Shown piece by piece: positions 8,640 through 17,731 of a stretch of 64,000 nt of DNA. This DNA is from Luteimonas rhizosphaericola. GTDB lineage: Bacteria > Pseudomonadota > Gammaproteobacteria > Xanthomonadales > Xanthomonadaceae. The notes below the pieces were generated by a model that saw only the letters and a list, made by a program, of their open reading frames with translations, searched no databases and was not told where the DNA came from. Numbering within the stretch: position 1 is the first letter of the stretch; every line of letters starts with the position of its first letter. A program made the translations under genes and the position numbers. The stretch spans positions 248,001-312,000 of the forward strand of contig NZ_JARXRN010000016.1 in the NCBI RefSeq assembly GCF_029888045.1. The letters run 5' to 3'.

Positions 8640-8681
8640 AGTATCGGAGGGGTGCTGCCGGCCGGCCTTGACCCGGATCAA
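8640..8681 (-). promoter_or_regulatory. FNR-type promoter of hemN-fnr
   Basis: Minus-strand TTGAT-CCGG-GTCAA at 8681-8668, one mismatch to consensus, then 22 nt to GATACT at 8645-8640. ATG 8632 follows after 7 nt, with CCTCC/TCCCGCC sequence and no ribosome-binding site, implying a leaderless transcript. Confidence 0.75.
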
Positions 8682-8735
8682 GGCCGGCGATGCGGGCGGG
8701 AGGACGCACCCTTGCACGCGGGCCGCGGAACCGCG

Positions 8736-8777
8736 TTGATCTGGATCAACGACGCCCTGGGGGCATCCGCCTAACCT
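8736..8777 (+). promoter_or_regulatory. FNR-type promoter of the cco operon
   Basis: TTGAT-CTGG-ATCAA at 8736-8749 is a perfect FNR-type palindrome. A -10-like TAACCT lies at 8772-8777, after a 22-nt gap. Predicted start is near 8784, giving about 23 nt of leader with a GGAAGG/GGCAGG purine stretch before ATG 8807. Confidence 0.82.
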
Positions 8778-8806
8778 GCGCGGCATCCGGAAGGCGGGGC
8801 AGGTCC

Positions 8807-10282
8807 ATGCAGCAGGCGGCAACGACGTACAACGACAAGGTGGTGCGGCAGTTCGCGGTGATGACCGTGGTCTGGGGCATCGTCGGCATGCTGGTGGGCG
8901 TGGTGATCGCCGCCCAGCTGTACTGGCCCGACCTCACCCACGGCATCGAATGGCTCGGCTACGGCCGGCTGCGGCCGCTGCACACCAATGCGGTGATCTT
9001 CGCCTTCGGCGGCTGCGCGCTGATGGCCACCAGCCTGCACGTGGTGCAGCGCACCTGCCACGTGCGCCTGCTGTCGGACCGGCTGGCGGCCTTCGTGTTC
9101 TGGGGCTGGCAGGCGGTGATCGTGGCCGCCGCCGTCACCCTGCCGCTGGGCTGGACCCAGGGCAAGGAGTACGCGGAACTCGAATGGCCGATCGACATCC
9201 TGATCGCGGTGGTCTGGGTGGCCTACGCGGTGCTGTTCCTGGGCACGATCGCGGTGCGCAGGGTGCGCCACATCTACGTCGCCAACTGGTTCTACGCCTC
9301 GTTCATCATCGCGGTGGCGCTGCTCCACATCGTCAACAACATCTCGATGCCGGTCGCCGCGGGCAAGTCGTACAGCATCTACACCGGCGCGGTCGACGCC
9401 ATGGTGCAGTGGTGGTATGGCCACAACGCCGTCGGCTTCTTCCTGACCGCCGGCTTCCTGGGGATGATGTACTACTTCGTGCCCAAGCAGGCCGGGCGCC
9501 CGGTGTATTCGTACCGGCTGTCGATCGTGCACTTCTGGGCGCTGATCGCGGTGTACATGTGGGCCGGTCCGCACCACCTGCAGTACACCGCCCTGCCCGA
9601 CTGGGCGCAGTCGCTGGGCATGGTGTTCTCGCTGATCCTGCTCGCGCCCAGCTGGGGCGGCGCGATCAACGGCATCATGACCCTGTCGGGCGTGTGGCAC
9701 AAACTGCGCACCGACCCGATCCTGAAGTTCCTCATCGTCGCGATCAGCTTCTACATGATCGCCACGTTCGAGGGGCCGATGATGTCGATCAAGACGGTCA
9801 ATTCGCTTTCCCACTACACCGACTGGACCGTCGGCCACGTGCACGCCGGCGCGCTCGGCTGGGTGGCGATGATCTCGATCGGCTCGATCTACGCGCTGCT
9901 GCCGCGGCTGCTGGGCCTGCGCGAGATGTATTCGACGAAGTGGATCGACCTGCATTTCTGGCTGCACACCATCGGCGTGGTGCTGTACATCGCCTCGATG
10001 TGGATCGCCGGGGTGATGCAGGGCCTGATGTGGCGCGCCACCAACGACGACGGCACGCTCACCTACAGCTTCGTCGAGGCCCTCAACGCGACCTACCCCT
10101 ACTACCTGGTGCGCCTGCTCGGCGGCGTGGTGGTGCTGTCGGGCATGTTCCTGATGGCCTTCAACGTGTGGAAGACCTACCGCGCCGGCCAGGCGGTGGC
10201 GGCCGACCAGCCGGTGCTGGAACCCGATCCCTCACAGAGCCTGGCGCCGCTGGCGCAGGCGCGCGCAGGAGCGCAGGCATGA
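8807..10282 (+). CDS. ccoN: Cytochrome cbb3 oxidase catalytic subunit I
   Basis: 491 residues and twelve expected helices. Diagnostic residues: H59 in [10 protein letters not shown] (low-spin heme), H206 in YGHNAVGFF with H256/H257 in [10 protein letters not shown] (CuB ligands), and Y250, placed as the cross-linked tyrosine of cbb3 oxidases. [10 protein letters not shown] near residue 345 carries heme ligands of the last helices. It is the O2-reducing, proton-pumping subunit in the inner membrane, with high O2 affinity. ATG 8807 is preceded by a purine-rich site and an FNR promoter. Its TGA overlaps the ccoO ATG. Confidence 0.97.
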   Translation: MQQAATTYNDKVVRQFAVMTVVWGIVGMLVGVVIAAQLYWPDLTHGIEWLGYGRLRPLHTNAVIFAFGGCALMATSLHVVQRTCHVRLLSDRLAAFVFWGWQAVIVAAAVTLPLGWTQGKEYAELEWPIDILIAVVWVAYAVLFLGTIAVRRVRHIYVANWFYASFIIAVALLHIVNNISMPVAAGKSYSIYTGAVDAMVQWWYGHNAVGFFLTAGFLGMMYYFVPKQAGRPVYSYRLSIVHFWALIAVYMWAGPHHLQYTALPDWAQSLGMVFSLILLAPSWGGAINGIMTLSGVWHKLRTDPILKFLIVAISFYMIATFEGPMMSIKTVNSLSHYTDWTVGHVHAGALGWVAMISIGSIYALLPRLLGLREMYSTKWIDLHFWLHTIGVVLYIASMWIAGVMQGLMWRATNDDGTLTYSFVEALNATYPYYLVRLLGGVVVLSGMFLMAFNVWKTYRAGQAVAADQPVLEPDPSQSLAPLAQARAGAQA

Positions 10283-10908
10283 GCGAACACAACGCCCACG
10301 AGAAGGTCGAGAAGAACATCGGCCTGATGGCGGTGCTGATCGCGGTGGTGGTCTCGTTCGGCGGCCTGGCGGAGATCGTGCCGCTGATGTACCAGGCCGA
10401 GGCGATCGAGCCGCTGCCCGGGGTCGAGCCCTACCCGCCGCTTGAGCTGGCCGGCCGCGACGTCTACGTGCGCGAGGGCTGCTACAACTGCCACTCGCAG
10501 ATGGTGCGCACCCTGCGCTTCGAGACCGAGCGCTACGGCCACTACTCGCTGGCCGGCGAATCGGTGTACGACCGGCCGTTCCAGTGGGGTTCCAAGCGCA
10601 CCGGGCCGGACCTGGCCCGGGTCGGCGGCCGCTATTCGGACGACTGGCACCGCGTGCACCTGCTCAATCCGCGCGACGTGGTGCCCGAATCGAACATGCC
10701 CGCCTATCCGTGGCTGGCCGCACGCACCGTCGATCGCGACCAGGTGACGCGCAGCATGCGCGCGCTGCAGCGCATCGGCGATCCCTACAGCGACGAGCAG
10801 ATCGACGGCGCCGCGGAGGCGCTCGCCGGCAAGACCGAACTCGACGCCGTCGTGGCCTACCTGCAGGGCCTCGGCCGCCACGCACCGAAAGCCGGAGAAA
10901 CCCCATGA
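10279..10908 (+). CDS. ccoO: Cytochrome cbb3 oxidase monoheme subunit II
   Basis: 209 residues with one N-terminal membrane anchor (about residues 14-34) and a periplasmic cytochrome c domain. The single heme motif is C68-YN-C71-H72 in [20 protein letters not shown] near residue 137 supplies the axial Met. It passes electrons from CcoP to CcoN. Start ATG 10279 overlaps the ccoN stop (ATGA), and its own stop overlaps the ccoQ start, a pattern of translational coupling. Confidence 0.97.
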   Translation: MSEHNAHEKVEKNIGLMAVLIAVVVSFGGLAEIVPLMYQAEAIEPLPGVEPYPPLELAGRDVYVREGCYNCHSQMVRTLRFETERYGHYSLAGESVYDRPFQWGSKRTGPDLARVGGRYSDDWHRVHLLNPRDVVPESNMPAYPWLAARTVDRDQVTRSMRALQRIGDPYSDEQIDGAAEALAGKTELDAVVAYLQGLGRHAPKAGETP

Positions 10909-11045
10909 TCTCGGGAATCGTCACCGCCATCCTGCTGCTGTGCTTCCTGGGTGGCTGGATCTGGGCCTGGAGTCCGCGCCGCAAGCGCGATTTCGAGGAC
11001 GCCGCCCGCCTGCCGCTGGACGACGACCAGGAGCCGACGCGATGA
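10905..11045 (+). CDS. ccoQ: Cbb3 oxidase small subunit CcoQ
   Basis: 46 residues: one membrane helix ([20 protein letters not shown]) followed by a short charged cytoplasmic tail ([15 protein letters not shown]), the classic CcoQ/FixQ layout. It stabilises the cbb3 complex in other bacteria. Its ATG overlaps the ccoO stop and its TGA overlaps the ccoP ATG at 11042. Confidence 0.93.
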   Translation: MISGIVTAILLLCFLGGWIWAWSPRRKRDFEDAARLPLDDDQEPTR

Positions 11046-11983
11046 GCACCGGCTGGTCGTGGTACGTCATCGCCCTGGTGGTGCTCAACATCGCCGGCTG
11101 CGCCTGGCTGCTGTGGTGGACCGCGCGCCGCCGGCCCGGCGACCCGAAGCCGGAGGACACCAGCCACGTCTGGGACGGCGACATCACCGAGTACAACAAG
11201 CCGCTGCCGAAGTGGTGGATCAACCTGTTCTACATCACCATCGTCTTCAGCATCGGCTACCTGGTCTGGTATCCGGGCTTCGGCAACTTCGCCGGCGCCA
11301 GCGGCTGGACCTCCGCCGGCGCCCACGACGCCGAAAAGGCGCGCCGCGACCGCCAGCTGGAGGAAACCTTCGGGGTCTACGCCAACCAGCCGCTGCCGCA
11401 GCTGGCGGGCGATCCGCAGGCGATGGCATTGGGTCGCTCGATCTTCGCCAACACCTGCGCCGCCTGCCACGGCTCGTCCGCGCAGGGCGCGCCCGGCTAT
11501 CCGAACCTCACCGACGCCACCTGGAACTGGGGCGGCGATCCCGAGCGCATCCTGCAGACCGTGCTCGACGGCCGCGAGGGCGTGATGCCGCCGCTGGGCA
11601 CGGTGCTCGAAGGCATGGGCGGCGACGTCGCCATCACCCAGGCCGCGGCCTACGTGCGCGCGCTGCGCTCCGAGGACATCGAGGCCACGCTGCGCAACGA
11701 CTACATGGCCGCGCGCGGCAAGAAGTACTTCGACGGCCTGTGCGTGGCCTGCCACGGCCCCGACGGTCGCGGCAACACGGAGCTGGGCGCGCCGGACCTG
11801 ACCGTGCGCAACACGCTGTACCCCAACACCCTCGAGAGCATCCGCACCACCATCATCGAAGGCCGCCACGGGGTGATGCCCGCCCACCGCGCCCTGCTGG
11901 GCGAAACTCGCGCCCGGCTGGTGGCCGCGTACGTGTGGTCGCTGTCGAACGCCCCCGCCGGCGCGCCACCGGAACGGCAGTGA
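11042..11983 (+). CDS. ccoP: Cytochrome cbb3 oxidase diheme subunit III
   Basis: 313 residues. Two N-terminal membrane segments (about 6-26 and 58-78) flank a short loop with DITEYNKPLPKWW, conserved in CcoP. Two cytochrome c domains follow with C139-AA-C142-H143 and C234-VA-C237-H238; VMPP and VMPAH segments hold the Met ligands. It accepts electrons from the periplasmic carrier, possibly the azurin encoded at 17813, and feeds CcoO. The stop overlaps a GTG start of the next small gene. Confidence 0.97.
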   Translation: MSTGWSWYVIALVVLNIAGCAWLLWWTARRRPGDPKPEDTSHVWDGDITEYNKPLPKWWINLFYITIVFSIGYLVWYPGFGNFAGASGWTSAGAHDAEKARRDRQLEETFGVYANQPLPQLAGDPQAMALGRSIFANTCAACHGSSAQGAPGYPNLTDATWNWGGDPERILQTVLDGREGVMPPLGTVLEGMGGDVAITQAAAYVRALRSEDIEATLRNDYMAARGKKYFDGLCVACHGPDGRGNTELGAPDLTVRNTLYPNTLESIRTTIIEGRHGVMPAHRALLGETRARLVAAYVWSLSNAPAGAPPERQ

Positions 11984-12276
11984 CCGACTTCACCCAGCCA
12001 CGCTTCGACCATCCACCGCGTCCGCTGGCGCAGCGGATCGGCGCGATCGCGTGGCCGAGCTTCTTCACCGCCGGGGTGTGCACGATGGTGTTCTTCGCCT
12101 TCGTCGACCCGATCGCGCTGCGCGACCTCACCTTCCCCGGCCTGCCGGTCACGCGCGAGCTCGGCTACACGCTGGGCTTCTTCGTGTTCTGGCTGGCGAC
12201 GGCGGCCTCGAGCCTGTTCACCTGGATCCTGCTGCGCCCGGCGAGCCGCTTCAACCGCCCGCTGCCGCCGGAGTGA
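11980..12276 (+). CDS. Unknown two-helix membrane protein inside the cco operon
   Basis: 98 residues from GTG 11980, which overlaps the ccoP stop; no better ATG exists before the hydrophobic part. Two helices are visible, PSFFTAGVCTMVFFAFVDPI and LGYTLGFFVFWLATAASSLF, joined by a polar loop with DLTFPGLPVTRE, and a short basic tail. It is not CcoQ (already present), CcoH or CcoS. It is followed by ccoG after 4 nt, so it is co-expressed with the oxidase. I do not recognise a named family; an oxidase assembly or stability role is inferred only from position. Confidence 0.75.
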   Translation: MTDFTQPRFDHPPRPLAQRIGAIAWPSFFTAGVCTMVFFAFVDPIALRDLTFPGLPVTRELGYTLGFFVFWLATAASSLFTWILLRPASRFNRPLPPE

Positions 12277-12280
12277 CGCG

Positions 12281-13828
12281 ATGAGCCGGGACATCCCCAT
12301 CGACGTCGTCGACCCGGGCGGCGGTTCGCTGTACGTCAAGGAGCGCAAGGTCTACCCGCGCGACGTGAGCGGACGCTTCGACCGCCTGCGCGTGGCCGCG
12401 GTCGCCTGGCTGCTGGGGATGTTCTACCTGTTCCCGTGGCTGCGCTGGGACGGCCGCCAGGCGGTGCTGTTCGACCTGCCGGCGCGCAAGTTCCACGTCT
12501 TCGGCCTGACGTTCTGGCCGCAGGACTTCCTGTTCCTGGCCCTGCTGCTGATCATCGCCGCGCTGGCGCTGTTCTTCTTCACTGCTCTGGCCGGACGCCT
12601 GTTCTGCGGCTACGCCTGCCCGCAGACGGTGTGGACGGAGGTGTTCCTGTGGATGGAGCGCTGGACCGAGGGCGACCGGCCGAAGCGGATCAAGCTCGAC
12701 GCCGGGCCGTGGACGCGCGAGAAGCTGCTGCGCAAGGGCGCCAAGCACGCGCTGTGGATGGTGTTCGCGTTGTGGACCGGCTTCACCTTCGTCGGCTTCT
12801 TCACCCCGATCACCGACCTCGGCGCGCGCCTGGCCACCCTGTCGTGGGGCGGATGGGAAACGTTCTGGGTGCTGTTCTACGCCCTCGCCACCTGGGGCAA
12901 CGCCGGCTTCCTGCGCGAGCAGGTGTGCAAGTACATGTGCCCGTATGCGCGCTTCCAGAGCGCGATGTTCGACCGCAACACCCTGATCATCGCCTACGAC
13001 CCGCTGCGCGGCGAGCCGCGCGGCCCGCGCAAGCGCGGCCTGGCCAGCGTGCTCGAGCGCGCCCGCGGCCTGCTCGACCAGGCCACCGCGTACGACTACG
13101 TGTTCCGCGCCGGCCGGCATCCCTCCGCCGCCACCCAGGCCGCGCACGCCAAGGGCACGATCACCTGGGACGGCGACCTGGGCGAGGTGCAGCCGCTGCC
13201 GAAGTTCGCCTTCGAGCAGCTGGGCGACTGCATCGACTGCACCATCTGCGTCCAGGTCTGCCCCACCGGCATCGACATCCGCAACGGCCTGCAGTACGAG
13301 TGCATCGCCTGCGGCGCCTGCATCGACGCCTGCGACGCGGTGATGGACAAGATGGGCTACCCGCGCGGGCTGATCCGCTATTCGACGCAGAATGCGATCG
13401 ACGGCCGGCCGACGCGCGTGCTGCGGCCGCGGATCGTGGTCTACGGGCTGCTGCTGGCGGGCTTCATGGTCGCCTGGGCGGTGGGCGTGGGTACCCGCGC
13501 CGACCTGATCGTCGAGGCGCTGCGCGACCGCAACGCGCTGTATCGCGAGACCGCCGACGGCGCGGTGGAGAACGGCTACACCCTGAAGCTGGTGAACAAG
13601 GCCGATGCCGACCGGCGCTTCCGCATCGCGCTCGAGGACGCGCCGGGCCTGCAACTGCGCGACAATGCCGGTCTCGTGCAGGCGCCCGCGGGCGCCGTGG
13701 TGTCGATCCCGGTGACGGTGGTCGCACCCGGTGGCGCGAGCGGGCGCCGCGCGATCCGTTTCGTGGTCGAGAGCGAGGACGGCGCCGCCCGCGAAGTGGT
13801 CGACAGCAGTTTCTTCGGACCGATGTAG
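12281..13828 (+). CDS. ccoG: Cbb3 oxidase assembly protein CcoG (ferredoxin-like, RdxA/FixG)
   Basis: 515 residues. Several helices, a FCGYACPQTVWTEVFLWMER segment with the conserved CxxxCP, and two [4Fe-4S] ferredoxin motifs: CIDCTICVQVCPTGIDIRNG and ECIACGACIDACDAV. A C-terminal Ig-like periplasmic domain (about 400-515) follows a last helix. CcoG is a membrane cupric reductase supporting copper delivery to cbb3 oxidase in other proteobacteria. It starts 4 nt after the small unknown gene; its TAG is immediately followed by the ccoH ATG. Confidence 0.95.
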   Translation: MSRDIPIDVVDPGGGSLYVKERKVYPRDVSGRFDRLRVAAVAWLLGMFYLFPWLRWDGRQAVLFDLPARKFHVFGLTFWPQDFLFLALLLIIAALALFFFTALAGRLFCGYACPQTVWTEVFLWMERWTEGDRPKRIKLDAGPWTREKLLRKGAKHALWMVFALWTGFTFVGFFTPITDLGARLATLSWGGWETFWVLFYALATWGNAGFLREQVCKYMCPYARFQSAMFDRNTLIIAYDPLRGEPRGPRKRGLASVLERARGLLDQATAYDYVFRAGRHPSAATQAAHAKGTITWDGDLGEVQPLPKFAFEQLGDCIDCTICVQVCPTGIDIRNGLQYECIACGACIDACDAVMDKMGYPRGLIRYSTQNAIDGRPTRVLRPRIVVYGLLLAGFMVAWAVGVGTRADLIVEALRDRNALYRETADGAVENGYTLKLVNKADADRRFRIALEDAPGLQLRDNAGLVQAPAGAVVSIPVTVVAPGGASGRRAIRFVVESEDGAAREVVDSSFFGPM

Positions 13829-14329
13829 ATGGACGCACCACGACACAGGCCGTTCTGGAAGATGCCGATCATGTGGCTGGTGATCGGGCTGCCGCTGGCG
13901 TCGGTGGTCGCCGGCATCGCGCTGGTGACGATCGCCACCCGCAGCGGCGGCGCCGACGTGGTGCGCGACGACGTGCGCCGGGTGTCGCAGATCCAGACCG
14001 CCGACATCGGCCCAGATGCGCGGGCCCGCAGCCTCGGGCTGAGCGCGGTGCTGCGCACGGACGACGGCGTGCTCGAGGTCATCCCCGCCACCGGCGAGTA
14101 CGCGCGCACCGCGCCGCTGCGCCTGCTGCTGCAGCATCCCAGCCGCGAGGCGGACGACATCGAACTCGACCTCGCGCCCAGCACGACCGGCTGGCGGGCC
14201 GAGCGGACGCTCGACGCCAGTCACGACTGGGTGGTCCAGCTCGCGCCCGGCGACGGCGCCTGGCGCCTGCACGGGCGCCTGCCCCGCCAGCAGCACGCGA
14301 CGCGCCTGGCGCCGTCGCTGGCGCAGTAG
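13829..14329 (+). CDS. ccoH: FixH/CcoH-family cbb3 assembly protein
   Basis: 166 residues: one N-terminal helix (PIMWLVIGLPLASVVAGIAL) and a periplasmic beta-rich domain containing the SHDWVVQLAPGDGAWRLHGRL stretch typical of FixH. It assists assembly or stability of the cbb3 complex. The ATG abuts the ccoG stop codon; ccoI follows 35 nt downstream. Confidence 0.9.
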   Translation: MDAPRHRPFWKMPIMWLVIGLPLASVVAGIALVTIATRSGGADVVRDDVRRVSQIQTADIGPDARARSLGLSAVLRTDDGVLEVIPATGEYARTAPLRLLLQHPSREADDIELDLAPSTTGWRAERTLDASHDWVVQLAPGDGAWRLHGRLPRQQHATRLAPSLAQ

Positions 14330-14364
14330 CGGCCCGCCGTGCGCGGCCGATCCGCGACGCGCCG

Positions 14365-16794
14365 ATGCCGGCCATGACGTACCCCGCCTCGACCACCCTC
14401 GACACGGACGACGCGCGCGTCGCCGCCGCCAGTGCCCCCGCCTGCCACCACTGCGGCGAGCCGGTGCCGCGCGCGCCGTCGCAGCGCGTCACCGGCGACG
14501 ATGGCCAGCCCTACTGCTGCGACGGCTGCGCCGCGGCCGCGCGCTGGATCCGCGACGCCGACTTGGGCGACTACTACCGCCTGCGCACCGCCGCGGCCGC
14601 CGGCCGCGTCGGCACCGACGCCATCGACCTGTCGGTGTGGGACCGCGAGGACGTGCTGCGCGAGCACGCGCATCCGGTCGACGGCGGGCGCCGCATCACC
14701 CTGCTCACCGACGGCATGCGCTGCGCCGCCTGCGCCTGGCTGATCCAGAAGGCGCTAGCGCGCGAACCCGGGGTGCGCGAGGTGACCGCGAACGCGGTCA
14801 CCGGCCGCCTGCGGATCGACTGGGACCCGGCACGCACCCCGCTGTCGGCGGTGCTGCGGCGGCTGTCGTCGCTCGGCTACCGGCCCTACCTGGCCACCGG
14901 CGAGGCCCGCGAACGCGCCCGCATCGCCGAGCGCAACCGCTGGCTGCTGCGCCTGGGCGTGGCGGGCCTGGGCACCCTGCAGGCGATGATGCTGGCCGAG
15001 GCGCTGTACCTGGACTTCGACAACCAGATGCCGGCGGCCACGCGCGACTTCTTCCGCTGGATCGCGTTCCTGCTGTCCACGCCGGTGGTGTTCTACTCCG
15101 GATGGCCGTTCCTGTCGGGCATGTGGCGCGAACTGAGGATGCGCCACGTCGGGATGGATACGCTGATCGCGGGTTCCACCCTGCTCGCCTACTTCGCCAG
15201 CCTGGTCGAGACGCTGCGCGGCGGCGCGCACGTGTGGTTCGACGCCGCGGTGATGTTCGTGTTCCTGCTGCTGGCCGCGCGCATGCTCGAACAGCGCGCG
15301 CGCAACGTCGCCAGCGCCCAGGTCGATGCCCTGGCGCGGGCGCGCCCGGCGTTCGCCACCCGCGAGACCGCGGACGGGCGACGCGAAGCGGTGCCGGTGA
15401 CGGACCTGCGCGTGGGCGACGTGGCCTGCGTGGCCGCCGGCGAGCCGGTGCCGGCGGACGGCCAGCTGCTCGGCGACGGCGCGTGGCTGGAGGAATCGCT
15501 GCTCACCGGCGAGGCGGGCGCCGTGCGCAAGCTGGCCGGCGACGCGGTCTACGCCGGCACCGTCAACCGCGAAGCGCCGGCGCGGCTGCGCGTGACCGGG
15601 ACCGGCCCGCAGACGCGGCTGTCCCAGCTCACCCGGCTGGTCGAGGAAGCGCAGTCGCACCGGCCCGCGCTCGCGCGCGCGGCGGACCGGGTCGGCGGCC
15701 GCTTCGTGGTGGGCCTGCTGTGCGTGGCCGCGCTGGTCTGGCTGGGCTGGCGCCTGCACGACCCGTCGCGCGCGTTCGAGGTGACGCTCGCGCTGCTGGT
15801 GATCAGCTGCCCCTGCGCGCTGTCGCTGGCGGTGCCGACCGCGCTCGCCACCGCGCATGGCGCGCTCGCCCGCGCGGGCGTGCTGGCCACGCGCGCCGAC
15901 GCGCTCGATACCCTCGCCGGCGCGACCGACCTGGTGTTCGACAAGACCGGGACACTCAGCGACGAGCGCCCGGGGCTGGCCGACGTCTCCACGTTCCACG
16001 GCGTGTCCCGCGACGATGCCCTGGCGATCGCGGCGGCGCTCGAATGCGACGCGGGCCACCCGATCGCGGCCGCGTTCGCGCGCGCCGACGCCGGCCTGCC
16101 GGTGTCCGCGGTGCGCACCGTGCCGGGCCTGGGCGTCGAGGGCCTGGTCGCGGGCCGCGCCTGGCGGTTGGGCCAGGCGGGCTTCGCCTGCGCCGGCGAT
16201 GACGACGGTGCGCTGTGGCTCGGCGACGGCCGCATGGCGGTCGCCCGCTTCGAACTGCGCGAAGCCCTGCGCCCCGACGCGGCCGACGCGGTGCATGCGC
16301 TGCGCTCGCTCGGGCTGCGGCTGCACCTGTGCAGCGGCGATGCGCCGGCGCCGGTCCGGGCGGTCGGCGATGCCCTCGGCATCGAGGCCGTGCACGCGCG
16401 CCAGCGCCCGGAGGACAAACTTGCGATGGTGCGCGCGCTCCAGGCCCAGGGACGCGTGGTCGCCATGGTCGGCGACGGCCTGAACGATGCCCCCGTGCTG
16501 GCCGGCGCCGACGTGTCGCTGGCGATGGATCGCGGCGCGGCGCTGGCGCAGCGTGCCGCCGACCTGGTGATGACCGGGCCGACCCTGCTGCGGATTCCCG
16601 CCGCAGTCGCGCTCGCGCGCCGCACCCGGCGCGTGGTGCGACAGAATTTCGGCTGGGCGCTGGGCTACAACCTGGTGGCGGTGCCACTGGCCGCGGCCGG
16701 GCTGGTCACGCCCTGGATCGCCGCGCTGGGCATGGCCGGCTCGTCGCTGGTGGTGACGCTCAACGCGCTGCGCCTGGCGCGGAGCACGCCATGA
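14365..16794 (+). CDS. ccoI: CcoI/FixI-type copper-exporting P-type ATPase
   Basis: 809 residues of a P1B ATPase. An N-terminal Cys-rich zinc-ribbon-like part (CHHCGEPVP, YCCDGC) is typical of CcoI and absent from ordinary CopA. A metal-binding domain has C120-AA-C123 (GMRCAACAWLI). The ion-path motif is C482-P-C484, the phosphorylation site D526 in DKTGTLS, and the hinge GDGLNDAPVLAGADVS. It moves Cu into the periplasm for the CcoN active site. ATG 14365 is taken; ATG 14374 is close by. The stop overlaps the ccoS ATG. Confidence 0.95.
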   Translation: MPAMTYPASTTLDTDDARVAAASAPACHHCGEPVPRAPSQRVTGDDGQPYCCDGCAAAARWIRDADLGDYYRLRTAAAAGRVGTDAIDLSVWDREDVLREHAHPVDGGRRITLLTDGMRCAACAWLIQKALAREPGVREVTANAVTGRLRIDWDPARTPLSAVLRRLSSLGYRPYLATGEARERARIAERNRWLLRLGVAGLGTLQAMMLAEALYLDFDNQMPAATRDFFRWIAFLLSTPVVFYSGWPFLSGMWRELRMRHVGMDTLIAGSTLLAYFASLVETLRGGAHVWFDAAVMFVFLLLAARMLEQRARNVASAQVDALARARPAFATRETADGRREAVPVTDLRVGDVACVAAGEPVPADGQLLGDGAWLEESLLTGEAGAVRKLAGDAVYAGTVNREAPARLRVTGTGPQTRLSQLTRLVEEAQSHRPALARAADRVGGRFVVGLLCVAALVWLGWRLHDPSRAFEVTLALLVISCPCALSLAVPTALATAHGALARAGVLATRADALDTLAGATDLVFDKTGTLSDERPGLADVSTFHGVSRDDALAIAAALECDAGHPIAAAFARADAGLPVSAVRTVPGLGVEGLVAGRAWRLGQAGFACAGDDDGALWLGDGRMAVARFELREALRPDAADAVHALRSLGLRLHLCSGDAPAPVRAVGDALGIEAVHARQRPEDKLAMVRALQAQGRVVAMVGDGLNDAPVLAGADVSLAMDRGAALAQRAADLVMTGPTLLRIPAAVALARRTRRVVRQNFGWALGYNLVAVPLAAAGLVTPWIAALGMAGSSLVVTLNALRLARSTP

Positions 16795-17009
16795 GGATCC
16801 TGCTGCTGCTGGTGCCGATCAGCCTGGTGCTGCTGGGGCTGGCGGTGTGGGCGTTCGTGTGGGCGGTGCGGCGTGGCCAGTTCGACGATCTGGACACGCC
16901 GGCGCTCGACATCCTCACCGACGACGACGACGCGCCGCGCCGTCCACCGACGCGCACGGGCCCTTCACCGTCGTCTCCGACCGACGGCCGGACGCGCGAT
17001 GCCGGTTGA
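16791..17009 (+). CDS. ccoS: Cbb3 oxidase maturation protein CcoS
   Basis: 72 residues: one N-terminal helix (ILLLLVPISLVLLGLAVWAF) followed by FVWAVRRGQFDDLDTPALDI, the hallmark of CcoS/FixS, then an acidic patch and a Pro/Thr/Ser-rich tail. Needed for cofactor insertion into cbb3 oxidase in other bacteria. It overlaps ccoI at the 5' end by 4 nt and the next gene by 11 nt. Confidence 0.93.
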   Translation: MRILLLLVPISLVLLGLAVWAFVWAVRRGQFDDLDTPALDILTDDDDAPRRPPTRTGPSPSSPTDGRTRDAG

Positions 17010-17721
17010 CTGGCTGGTGCTGCTGGCCGCGCTCACCGCCGGGCTGCTTGGCGGGCTCCACTGCGCGGCGATGTGCGGCGGGATCGCGACCGGCCTGTCG
17101 GCGACCGCCCCCGGCGGCGGCTGGGCCGGCGCGCTGCAGCTCAATCTCGGCCGCATCGGCGGCTACGCGCTGGCGGGGCTCGCGGTGGGCGCGTTCGGCC
17201 ACGGGCTGGTGTCGCTGCTCGCCGATCCCTGGCTCGGGATCGCCCTGCGCACGCTGGCAGGGGCGGCGCTGGTGGTGGTCGCGCTGCGGCTGCTCGGCGT
17301 GCGCGCACTGCCCGGGTTCCTGTCGCGCCCCGGGACCCGCGCCTGGGCCTGGCTGCGCCCGCTGCAGCGGCGCCTGCTGCCGGCGGACACCCTGCCGCGG
17401 CGGCTCGGCATCGGCGCCCTCTGGGGCTGGCTGCCCTGCGGACTGAGCTTCAGCCTGCTGACGGTGGCCTGGCTGCAGGCCCACCCGCGCAACAGCGCAC
17501 TGACCATGCTCGCGTTCGGACTCGGCACGCTGCCGGTGATGCTGCCGCTGACCTGGTCGGGCCAGCGCATTGGCGGCTGGCTGCAGCGCCCACGGCTGCG
17601 CACCGCGGCCGCGCTGCTGGTGCTGGCGCTGGGACTGCTTGCGATCGCCGCGCCCTGGCTGATGCGCGTGCCCGCGCTGCACGGCGTGCTGGCGGCGCTG
17701 GGCTGCCGGCCGCTGCCGTGA
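16999..17721 (+). CDS. SafE/TauE-like (DsbD_2 type) membrane protein of the cco operon
   Basis: 240 residues with six or so helices. The N-terminal GLLGGLHCAAMCGGIATGL motif, with paired Cys in a membrane segment, marks the sulfite-exporter TauE/SafE-like branch that commonly closes cco clusters; GWLPCGLSFSLLTVAW is the matching motif in the second half. Role is unproven; copper or thiol handling for oxidase assembly is a reasonable inference from the four conserved Cys and the location. ATG 16999 lies inside the ccoS tail; no ATG nearer the helix exists. Confidence 0.82.
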   Translation: MPVDWLVLLAALTAGLLGGLHCAAMCGGIATGLSATAPGGGWAGALQLNLGRIGGYALAGLAVGAFGHGLVSLLADPWLGIALRTLAGAALVVVALRLLGVRALPGFLSRPGTRAWAWLRPLQRRLLPADTLPRRLGIGALWGWLPCGLSFSLLTVAWLQAHPRNSALTMLAFGLGTLPVMLPLTWSGQRIGGWLQRPRLRTAAALLVLALGLLAIAAPWLMRVPALHGVLAALGCRPLP

Positions 17722-17731
17722 GCCGCGCCGG

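Noticed and set aside
12251-14296. 681-codon minus-strand open frame opposite ccoG/ccoH
   Set aside because: Covers well-identified plus-strand genes and has no recognisable domain.
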